NCBI GenBank assembly: GCA_029240775.1
Contig: JARDZQ010000241.1
Coordinates: 1-5,412, forward strand
Length of the DNA stretch: 5,412 nt
From: Rubrobacteraceae bacterium
GTDB taxonomy: Bacteria; Actinomycetota; Rubrobacteria; Rubrobacterales; Rubrobacteraceae
Direction of reading: 5' to 3'
The notes under the pieces were generated by a model. The model saw only the letters and a program-made list of their open reading frames with translations, did no database searches and was not told the origin of the DNA. Numbering within the stretch: the first letter of the stretch is position 1; each line of letters opens with the position of its first letter. Positions 1 through 5,130 of the stretch are shown piece by piece. A program made the translations under genes and the position numbers.

Positions 1-426
1 GAGGCGGCGCGCCAGGAGCGGGACGAGTACCTCGATGCTCTTCGCCGCCTGAAGGCCGAGTTCGAGAACTCGCGCAAGCGTCAGGAGCGCGAAAGGTCCC
101 GCATCCTCGAGACGGCCTCAGAGAGGCTCGTCGTGGAGCTTCTCCCCGTGCTGGATAACCTGGACCGCGCGCTCGAGGCCGAAGGGGATATCCGCGAGGG
201 CGTCCGCGTCACCCGTGACCAGCTCGCCGACATACTCGGCAGCGAAGGTCTCCTTCCCGTCGCCTCCGATGGCCAGCCCTTCGACCCCAACGTGCACGAG
301 GCCGTCATGGGCCAGCCCTCGGAAGACCACGAGGAAGGCACCATACTCCAGACCTTCCAACGCGGATATGTCCTGAACGGCAAACCCATACGTGTCGCGA
401 AGGTTGTGGTTGCTAGACAGGTTTAG
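1..426 (+). CDS. grpE: GrpE nucleotide exchange factor, 5'-truncated by window
   Basis: GrpE is the cytoplasmic nucleotide exchange factor of DnaK: as a dimer it opens the DnaK ATPase domain to release ADP. The reading frame is open from base 1 and gives 141 residues before TAG at 424-426; the true start lies upstream. The visible N-terminal half is charged and helical (residues 1-40, with the family-typical AEFENSRKRQ segment), fitting the long dimerisation helix. The family core LLPVLDNLDRAL follows at about residues 46-57. The C-terminal beta domain carries PFDPNVHEAV (about 93-102) and ends in GYVLNGKPIRVAKVVVAR, the usual GrpE C-terminal signature. An internal GTG at 133 could be taken as a start, but homology clearly extends upstream of it. 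dnaJ begins three bases after the stop, so the two are surely co-transcribed. dnaK is expected upstream but is not visible. Confidence 0.95.
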   Translation, partial: EAARQERDEYLDALRRLKAEFENSRKRQERERSRILETASERLVVELLPVLDNLDRALEAEGDIREGVRVTRDQLADILGSEGLLPVASDGQPFDPNVHEAVMGQPSEDHEEGTILQTFQRGYVLNGKPIRVAKVVVARQV

Positions 427-1184
427 GGTATGGAGACGAAAGATCTCTACAAGGTTCTGGGGGTATCCAAGGGGGCGTCGCAGGGGGAGATCCGGCGCTC
501 CTACCGCAAGCTGGCGCGCGAGCATCACCCCGACGCCAACCGCGACGACAAGGATGCCGAGGAGCGCTTCAAAGAGATACAGCACGCCTACGAGATCCTC
601 TCGAACCCAGAGAAAAGGCGGCAATATGACGAAGGCCCGCGCGCTTTCTTCGGCGGCGGAAACGCCGGCCAGGGGGGCGCAGGTGGAGCGCGAACCGCCG
701 ACTTCTCCGACCTCTCAGACCTCTTCGGCGGCCTCGGAGATATCTTCGGCGCCTCGACCCGAACCAGAGAGACCTCGCGTAAAGGTCAAAATATAACTGC
801 AACCGTCAACTTAAGCTTCAACGATGCTCTCAACGGTGTGACGACTCGGGTAAACGTGCCGGTAGAAGAGGCGTGCGGGGACTGCGGGGGCACGGGGGCT
901 GCGCCTGGCACTTCGCCGCGGACGTGTCCGGAATGTGGAGGGCGGGGCGTAAGGAGCAGGGATCAGGGGTTCTTCGCGTTCTCGGAGCGGTGCGCGCGGT
1001 GTGGGGGGGAGGGTACGATCGTCGAGAAGCCGTGTCCTACTTGCTCGGGGAGCGGCAGGTTGCGCAAGGCGCGGCAGGTCACGGTCAGGATCCCTGCGGG
1101 GGCGAAGGACGGGATGAAGATCCGGGTCCCCGGCAGGGGGAGTGCCGGGGAGAAGGGCGGTCCGGCGGGAGACCTGTTCGTGTG

Positions 1185-1547
1185 GTGACGCGGGTAGCCC
1201 AGCATCCGGTCTTCAAGCGGCGCGGGGCCGACTTCGTAGTCGAGGTGCCGGTCAGCTTCGTGGAGGCGGCGCTCGGGGCGCAGATAGAGGTGCCGCGGCC
1301 GGGTGGTGGGACGGTCAAGCTGAGGTTGCCGGCGGGGACGCAGGACGGCAAGCAGTTCAGGGTGCGGGGAGCGGGGGCACCCAAAGCCCGCTCGCGTAGC
1401 GGGGAGCGGGGGGACCTCATCGTACGGGCGCGGCTCGTCGTACCAAAGAAGCTCAAGAAGCGGGAGCGGGAGATACTCGAGGCCCTCGCCGAGGAGAGGG
1501 ATGAGAACGTCAGAGGAGAGCTCTTCAAGAAGGTGGGATCGTCGTGA
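1185..1547 (+). CDS. C-terminal DnaJ fragment, possibly translated separately by stop-start coupling
   Basis: This is the 3' part of the split dnaJ: 120 residues holding the C-terminal domain II strands (VEVPVSFVEAALGAQIEVP, then LRLPAGTQDGKQFRVRG) and the helical C-terminal dimerisation end (PKKLKKREREILEALAEE). It has no J domain or zinc finger. The GTG at 1185 overlaps the upstream stop as GTGA; another in-frame GTG lies at 1182. A purine-rich GGCGGGAG at 1164-1171 is 10 bases from GTG 1182 and 13 from GTG 1185, the latter longer than ideal. Its stop in turn overlaps the hspR start by GTGA. Whether it is translated on its own cannot be told from sequence; the simpler reading is that it is the tail of one frameshifted gene. 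Confidence 0.35.
   Translation: MTRVAQHPVFKRRGADFVVEVPVSFVEAALGAQIEVPRPGGGTVKLRLPAGTQDGKQFRVRGAGAPKARSRSGERGDLIVRARLVVPKKLKKREREILEALAEERDENVRGELFKKVGSS
1530..1547 (+). promoter_or_regulatory. Ribosome binding site and GTGA stop-start overlap, dnaJ/hspR
   Basis: AAGGTGG (1530-1536) lies seven bases before GTG 1544, and the GTGA at 1544-1547 contains both the hspR start and the dnaJ stop. This arrangement fixes the hspR start and implies translational coupling, so repressor output follows dnaJ translation. Confidence 0.75.
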
Positions 1548-1948
1548 GCTTGCGCAAGCGGCCGGTGTTTATGATCGGGATCGCCTCGGAGCTCATCGGG
1601 GTGCACCCGCAGACCTTGAGGATGTACGAGCAGAAGGGTCTGCTGCGCCCGCGCAAGAGCATAAAGAACACGCGGCTGTACTCCCAGGAGGACGTCGAGC
1701 TCGGGCGCTACATCCAGAAGCTTACCCAGGAGATGGGGATGAACCTCGCCGGGGTCAAGAAGGTGCTCGACCTCGAGCGGCGGATAGCGAAGCTCGAGGC
1801 CGATAACCGGGAGCTGCGCGAGGAGTTGCGCAGGAGGGAGCTCGAGCACGAACGGGCCGTCGCCGAGGTGCACCGCAGCTACAAACGAGAGATCATCTTG
1901 CTGCCGCGCGGAGAGCTTGCACGCAGCGGCCGGGACCGGAAGGGATAA
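1544..1948 (+). CDS. hspR: HspR, MerR-family heat-shock repressor
   Basis: HspR is the autoregulatory repressor of the dnaK operon in actinomycetes; it binds HAIR inverted repeats, and in Streptomyces DnaK acts as co-repressor. The 134-residue protein has an N-terminal MerR helix-turn-helix (residues 11-30, IASELIGVHPQTLRMYEQKG), a wing with the HspR-typical RPRKSxKNTRLYS (35-47), the second DNA-binding helix pair (to about 75) and then a charged coiled coil (about 77-110, heptad-like Leu/Ile) for dimerisation, with a basic tail. There are no cysteines or other metal or drug ligands, as expected for this subgroup. The GTG start is supported by AAGGTGG seven bases upstream and by the four-base GTGA overlap with the dnaJ stop. 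An in-frame ATG at 1571 would cut just before the HTH and has no comparable upstream site. Four bases separate it from the next gene. Confidence 0.94.
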   Translation: MSLRKRPVFMIGIASELIGVHPQTLRMYEQKGLLRPRKSIKNTRLYSQEDVELGRYIQKLTQEMGMNLAGVKKVLDLERRIAKLEADNRELREELRRRELEHERAVAEVHRSYKREIILLPRGELARSGRDRKG

Positions 1949-1952
1949 TTAG

Positions 1953-2435
1953 ATGGCCGAGACCATGCGCTGCTACCGGCACCCGGACAGGGAGACCAGG
2001 GTCTCGTGCGCCACGTGCGGGCGTCCCATCTGCACCGAGTGCATGGTGCAGACCGAGGTCGGGATCAAGTGCCCTGACGACGCCCGGATGCCGCGCGGAG
2101 CGCGGGCTGGCGTCATGAAGAGGGGCCAGATCGCCAGGACCCTTCTGGCCGGGGTGGCGGTCGCGCTGCTCGGTATCCCGGTGGTCTTCGGCATACTGCA
2201 GGTCCCGGCCGGCCGTCTCATAATCTCCGCGCTCGCGGGCTACCTCGCGGGGACCTTCGTCTACCGCGCCGGGGGGCGTAACGGGGGCCCGGTCCCGATG
2301 GCCGTCTCCGGCGTCTCCGTGTTCGTGGCCTACGCGCCATGGATGGTGAACCCGCTGTTGAGCGGGAACTTCCCCCTCTTTCTATTCCTCCCCGCGCTTA
2401 TAGCCGTCGGCTTCGCCGTCTACAACAGCCGTTGA
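1953..2435 (+). CDS. B-box zinc-finger membrane protein, four predicted transmembrane helices
   Basis: This 160-residue protein has no name I can give with confidence. Its first 43 residues form a B-box-type zinc finger: Cys7, His10, Cys19, Cys22, Cys27, Cys30 and Cys40, with Asp43 where an eighth ligand would sit. The CYRHPDRET...C..CGRPICTECM pattern is the one found at the N terminus of many actinobacterial rhomboid proteases and related membrane proteins. After a basic linker (about 47-61) come four hydrophobic stretches at about 62-83, 88-106, 115-134 and 139-157. No rhomboid GxSG or catalytic His segment is present, and the membrane part is too short for a six-helix rhomboid, so no proteolytic activity is implied. 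The positive residues before the first helix suggest the zinc finger is cytoplasmic. The ATG at 1953 is preceded by AAGGGA (1940-1945). It sits four bases after hspR and 19 before the Clp gene, so it is a member of the heat-shock operon; a role as membrane adaptor or sensor is only a guess. Confidence 0.85.
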   Translation: MAETMRCYRHPDRETRVSCATCGRPICTECMVQTEVGIKCPDDARMPRGARAGVMKRGQIARTLLAGVAVALLGIPVVFGILQVPAGRLIISALAGYLAGTFVYRAGGRNGGPVPMAVSGVSVFVAYAPWMVNPLLSGNFPLFLFLPALIAVGFAVYNSR

Positions 2436-2442
2436 GAGGGAT

Positions 2443-2457
2443 GGGAGGCATCGCGTG
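2443..2457 (+). promoter_or_regulatory. Ribosome binding site setting the GTG start of the Clp ATPase
   Basis: GGGAGG at 2443-2448 is six bases before GTG 2455. The nearby ATG at 2441 is in another frame, so the strong Shine-Dalgarno match decides the GTG start, which also begins the Clp N-domain (MDLNRFSQNAREVL) where homologues begin. Confidence 0.75.
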
Positions 2458-4887
2458 GACCTGAACAGATTCTCCCAGAACGCCCGCGAGGTACTGGACG
2501 TGGCGACCGCCGTCGTGCGTCGGGGGAGGTCCAACCAGCTTGGCACCGAGCACATCCTGCTCGGGCTCCTAGCTCAGCAGGGGGGTGTGGTGCACCGCGT
2601 CTTCGAAGAGCTGGGCCTCGACCTCGGCCTCGCCCAGGCCAAGACCAACGACGCCATAAGACGCAACGACCTCTCCCGCTCGCGTACGGGCGGGGAGAGG
2701 GTCCAGACGACCCACAACGCGCGCAACGCGCTCAGGGTCGCAGACGAAGAGGCAGAGAAGAGCGCCAGCGACCACATCGGGACGGAGCACCTCTTGCTCG
2801 GGCTCGTCCTCGTGGAGGAGGGCACGGCCGCCGGCGTGCTGCGCGAGGTCGGGCTCACGGAGGCTGACCTCAGGCGTGCGCTTGGCAGGGTGAGGGGGGA
2901 GGCTTCTTTAGGCGAAGACCCCGAGAGCCTGCTCGGCAAGCACGGTCGCAACATCACCCGGCTCGCGCGTGAGGGCAAGCTCGACCCCGTCGTAGGCCGC
3001 GACGAAGAGATAAAGCGGATGTTCCAGATACTGTCGAGGCGCACCAAGAACAACCCGGCGCTCATCGGCGAACCGGGGGTCGGCAAGACCGCCATCGTCG
3101 AGGGGCTCGCGCAGAAGATGGCCAAGGGCTACGTACCCGAGGCGCTCAAGGACAAGGTCCTGATCTCGCTCGACCTCGGGTCTTTGGTGGCGGGCACGAA
3201 GTTCCGCGGCGAGTTCGAGGAGCGCCTCAAGGGCGTCATAGACGAGGTCAAGAGCTCCTACGGCCGCATCATCCTCTTCGTGGACGAGCTGCACAACCTC
3301 GCGGGCGCCGGTGCCGCCGAAGGCTCCATAGATGCCGGCGAGATCCTGAAGCCCGCCCTCGCGCGCGGCGAGGTGCAGATGATCGGGGCGACCACCATAG
3401 ACGAGTACCGCCGCTACATCGAGCCTGACGCCGCCCTCGAGCGCCGCTTTCAGCCCATCCTCGTCGAAGAGCCGACCGAGGAGGAGACGATCGAGATCCT
3501 GCGCGGCCTGCGGGACAAGTACGAGGCCCACCACGGCGTAGAGATCTCCGACGAGGGCCTCGCCGCAGCAGCGCGCTACTCACACCGCTACGTCGCCGAC
3601 CGCTTCCTCCCGGACAAGGCGGTGGACCTCCTGGACGAGGCCGCGAGCCAGCTCCGGATCGAGACGACCATGCTCCCCGATGACCTGAGGGAACTGGAGC
3701 TGCGTCTGCAGGAGATAACCCGGGAGGGCGCCGCAGCGGTCGAGGAGCACGACTACGAGCGCGCCGCGGAGCTGCGTGCCGAGGCGGATGTCTTGCAGGC
3801 CGAGTATCGCGAGGCCCGCGAGCGCTGGCTGGAAGAGAGCGGGGTCAAGCACGCGACCGTGGGGCGCCAGGAGATAGCGAGGGTCGTCAGCGCGCGCACC
3901 GGTATCCCCGTCACGAGAATGCTCAAGGACGAGGCAGAGCGCCTGCTCTCGATGGAGGCCTCCCTGCACGAGCGCGTGGTCGGCCAGGATGCCGCGGTCG
4001 TCGCCGTCTCGGAGGCGGTCCGCAAGGCGCGGGCCGGCCTCGCGAACCCGAGGCGCCCCATCGGCAGCTTTATCTTCCTCGGTCCCACAGGGGTCGGAAA
4101 GACCGAGCTCGCCCGCGCTCTGGCCGAGTACCTCTTCGACGATGAGGACGCCATGATCCGTCTGGACATGTCCGAGTACATGGAGAGGCATACGGTCTCA
4201 CGTCTCGTCGGTAGCCCGCCAGGATACGTCGGCTACGACGAGGGAGGCCAACTCACCGAGGCCGTGCGCCGGCGCCCCTACTCCGTGGTGCTCCTCGACG
4301 AGATCGAGAAGGCCCACCCTGACGTCTTCAACATGCTCCTCCAGCTCCTGGAGGACGGGCGCCTGACGGATAACAAGGGCCGCACGGTCTCCTTCGACAA
4401 CACCGTCGTTATCATGACCTCCAACGCAGGCGCCCACCTCATCCCCGGCACCGAGGAGATGCGCGCGCGGGAGGAGGAGATCCGCGAGCAGCTCATGCGC
4501 GAGCTCCAGACGTTCTTCCGGCCCGAGTTCCTGAACCGCGTAGACGAGATCATAGTCTTCCACGCCCTGGGCGACGAGGAGCTGAAAAAGATCGCCAACC
4601 TCCTCCTCGATAACCTCCGCCGTACCGCGAACGAGCAGGATATAGACCTCCGCTTCTCGGACGCCGTGGTCCAGCGTATAGCAGAGGAAGGCTACGGGTC
4701 TCGCTACGGCGCAAGGCCCCTCCGCCGCGCCGTCGGGAAGCTTATCGAGTCCCCTCTGAGCAAGGAGATCATCGCCGGCCGCGTCAGCCCCGGACAGACC
4801 GTCCGCGTTGACCTGGACGCCGTCGGTCACCCGACCTTCGAGCCCGTCACCACCACCCCAGCGCCCGCAGGGCTCGACACCGCTTGA
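2455..4887 (+). CDS. clpC: ClpC-type Hsp100 AAA+ unfoldase lacking the ClpP-docking loop
   Basis: This 810-residue Hsp100 ATPase threads proteins through a hexameric pore. Two Clp N repeats (about 3-73 and 85-147, each with GTEHxLLGL) precede AAA-1: Walker A GEPGVGKT 205-212, Walker B with Asp277/Glu278, pore loop KFRG 249-252 (Phe where Tyr is commoner), arginine finger pair 330/331. The middle domain (about 408-460) is short and of UVR type (ELRLQEI...DYERAAELRAEA), as in ClpC and unlike the ~120-residue ClpB middle domain. AAA-2 follows: Walker A GPTGVGKT 543-550, pore GYVG 590-593, Walker B Asp615/Glu616, sensor 2 GARPLRR 752-758. Both ATP sites look active. Oddly, the 28 residues between SNAGA (656-660) and RPEF (689-692) contain no VGF/IGF/LGF tripeptide, the loop ClpA/ClpC/ClpX use to bind ClpP; the length there resembles ClpB. 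Placed last in the DnaK co-chaperone operon it may act as a disaggregase rather than a protease subunit. Annotation pipelines may call it ClpB or ClpC. Confidence 0.93.
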   Translation: MDLNRFSQNAREVLDVATAVVRRGRSNQLGTEHILLGLLAQQGGVVHRVFEELGLDLGLAQAKTNDAIRRNDLSRSRTGGERVQTTHNARNALRVADEEAEKSASDHIGTEHLLLGLVLVEEGTAAGVLREVGLTEADLRRALGRVRGEASLGEDPESLLGKHGRNITRLAREGKLDPVVGRDEEIKRMFQILSRRTKNNPALIGEPGVGKTAIVEGLAQKMAKGYVPEALKDKVLISLDLGSLVAGTKFRGEFEERLKGVIDEVKSSYGRIILFVDELHNLAGAGAAEGSIDAGEILKPALARGEVQMIGATTIDEYRRYIEPDAALERRFQPILVEEPTEEETIEILRGLRDKYEAHHGVEISDEGLAAAARYSHRYVADRFLPDKAVDLLDEAASQLRIETTMLPDDLRELELRLQEITREGAAAVEEHDYERAAELRAEADVLQAEYREARERWLEESGVKHATVGRQEIARVVSARTGIPVTRMLKDEAERLLSMEASLHERVVGQDAAVVAVSEAVRKARAGLANPRRPIGSFIFLGPTGVGKTELARALAEYLFDDEDAMIRLDMSEYMERHTVSRLVGSPPGYVGYDEGGQLTEAVRRRPYSVVLLDEIEKAHPDVFNMLLQLLEDGRLTDNKGRTVSFDNTVVIMTSNAGAHLIPGTEEMRAREEEIREQLMRELQTFFRPEFLNRVDEIIVFHALGDEELKKIANLLLDNLRRTANEQDIDLRFSDAVVQRIAEEGYGSRYGARPLRRAVGKLIESPLSKEIIAGRVSPGQTVRVDLDAVGHPTFEPVTTTPAPAGLDTA

Positions 4888-4936
4888 AGCCCCCTTACCT
4901 GACAAAAAGGTTCACCCCGTGCCCTCCGAAGCCCCC

Positions 4937-4945
4937 TGTGGATAA
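4937..4945 (-). promoter_or_regulatory. Single perfect DnaA-box consensus match
   Basis: TGTGGATAA is the exact complement of the high-affinity DnaA box TTATCCACA. It stands in non-coding DNA 50 bases past the Clp stop. I see no second box nearby, so it does not look like oriC; it may be a DnaA-responsive regulatory or titration site, or chance. Confidence 0.35.
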
Positions 4946-4956
4946 CTCCGAAAACC

Positions 4957-4968
4957 CTTTATATAAAG
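4957..4968. repeat. 12-bp perfect palindrome CTTTATATAAAG
   Basis: A fully self-complementary 12-mer made of A/T except for its ends, in a GC-rich genome. It has no spacer, so it is better read as a dimeric protein site or an AT-rich promoter element than as an RNA hairpin. Function unknown. Confidence 0.4.
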
Positions 4969-5029
4969 CGCAAAACGGCGCCATCCGGATCGCGCTCGAA
5001 GCGACCGTAGTCTCCGGATAGCGTTAGAC

Positions 5030-5058
5030 TTAACCTTAAGATTATATTTAACCTGAAG
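5030..5058 (+). repeat. Pair of TTAACCT(T/G)AAG direct repeats
   Basis: TTAACCTTAAG (5030-5040) and TTAACCTGAAG (5048-5058) match at 10 of 11 positions and start 18 bases apart, on either side of the candidate TATATT at 5044-5049. The first copy with the preceding C is itself an inverted repeat, CTTAA-CC-TTAAG (5029-5040). The layout suits a tandem operator for the downstream gene, but no known regulator is recognised. Confidence 0.35.
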
Positions 5059-5090
5059 TGTAGGTAAAGCATCGAAAAATACTTTCAGAA

Positions 5091-5124
5091 AACCTAGCGT
5101 AGCCTGTGTGAGCGTGCTAGGGTT
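5091..5124 (+). repeat. Inverted repeat covering the ribosome binding site of the next gene
   Basis: CCTAGC (5093-5098) pairs with GCTAGG (5116-5121); AA 5091-5092 can pair with TT 5123-5124 if G5122 bulges, giving an eight-base-pair stem around a 17-base loop. The right arm contains AGGG (5119-5122), the likely Shine-Dalgarno eight bases before ATG 5131. In the mRNA this could hide the start site; as DNA it could be an operator. Confidence 0.35.
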
Positions 5125-5130
5125 GGTGCC

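Larger units (their letters stand above)
430..1547 (+). pseudogene. dnaJ: DnaJ (Hsp40) co-chaperone, reading frame broken by a 2-base insertion near 1183
   Basis: DnaJ delivers clients to DnaK and stimulates its ATPase. From ATG 430 the first frame gives a J domain (residues 1-70, HPD at 33-35), a G/F-rich linker (about 71-118), and a complete zinc-binding domain with four CxxCxGxG-type motifs (Cys149/152, 166/169, 188/191, 202/205). It then enters C-terminal domain I and stops at TGA 1186-1188 after GDLFVW. The missing remainder (VTRVAQHPVF onward, 120 codons) lies in the frame starting at 1185 and ends at TGA 1545-1547. Removing two bases (TG, 1183-1184) gives an uninterrupted 371-residue protein, close to E. 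coli DnaJ (376), and the joined segment matches the usual GDLYVxVxVxxHPxF spacing exactly. All key motifs are intact, so the break looks recent, or is a sequence error, or is tolerated. A GTG overlapping the stop (GTGA, 1185-1188) could allow coupled translation of the second half. Three bases separate it from grpE; an AGG at 419-421 is a plausible ribosome binding site. Confidence 0.9.
4888..5130 (+). promoter_or_regulatory. Intergenic region between the Clp gene and the SepIVA-like gene, likely promoter-bearing
   Basis: No gene is visible in these 243 bases. The composition becomes clearly AT-richer than the genes, above all at 5020-5092, as expected upstream of a new transcription unit. 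Visible elements are a TGTGGATAA DnaA-box match (4937-4945), a 12-bp palindrome (4957-4968), TCCGGAT repeated at 4984-4990 and 5013-5019, two near-identical TTAACCT(T/G)AAG repeats (5030-5040, 5048-5058), and an inverted repeat at 5091-5124. GAAGCCCCCT occurs twice (4886-4895 and 4928-4937). TATATT at 5044-5049 could be a -10 box, but I find no good -35 at 16-18 bases before it. No convincing intrinsic terminator follows the Clp gene: ACCT/AGGT around 4897-4911 gives only a four-base stem. Confidence 0.45.

Noticed and set aside
392..796. Plus-strand open frame overlapping the end of grpE and the start of dnaJ
   Set aside because: Arg/Ser/Thr-rich out-of-frame reading of the J domain, with no domain of its own.
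1085..1873. Long open frame on the minus strand (262 codons) opposite dnaJ and hspR
   Set aside because: It lies opposite well-conserved DnaJ and HspR sequence; its translation is low-complexity Leu/Pro/Arg with no recognisable domain, as expected for antisense frames in high-GC DNA.
1953..2435. Rhomboid protease
   Set aside because: The zinc finger resembles that of rhomboid fusions, but there is no GxSG serine motif or catalytic histidine, and only about four membrane helices.
2455..4887. Calling the Hsp100 gene clpB outright
   Set aside because: Position in the DnaK operon and the missing ClpP loop favour ClpB function, but the short UVR-type middle domain and the 810-residue length are those of ClpC, not the ~860-residue ClpB.
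4198..4905. Minus-strand open frame opposite the second AAA+ domain
   Set aside because: Shadow of the Clp gene; its codons mirror conserved AAA+ motifs and no ribosome binding site or domain is seen. The same holds for minus-strand frames at 2908-3534 and 3580-4191.
4888..4945. Rho-independent terminator after the Clp gene
   Set aside because: The best stem is four base pairs with an A-rich loop and no following T run; too weak to annotate.
4888..5130. Origin of replication
   Set aside because: Only one DnaA box is found, and no dnaA, dnaN or rpmH gene is nearby; the AT-rich tract is better explained as a promoter region.
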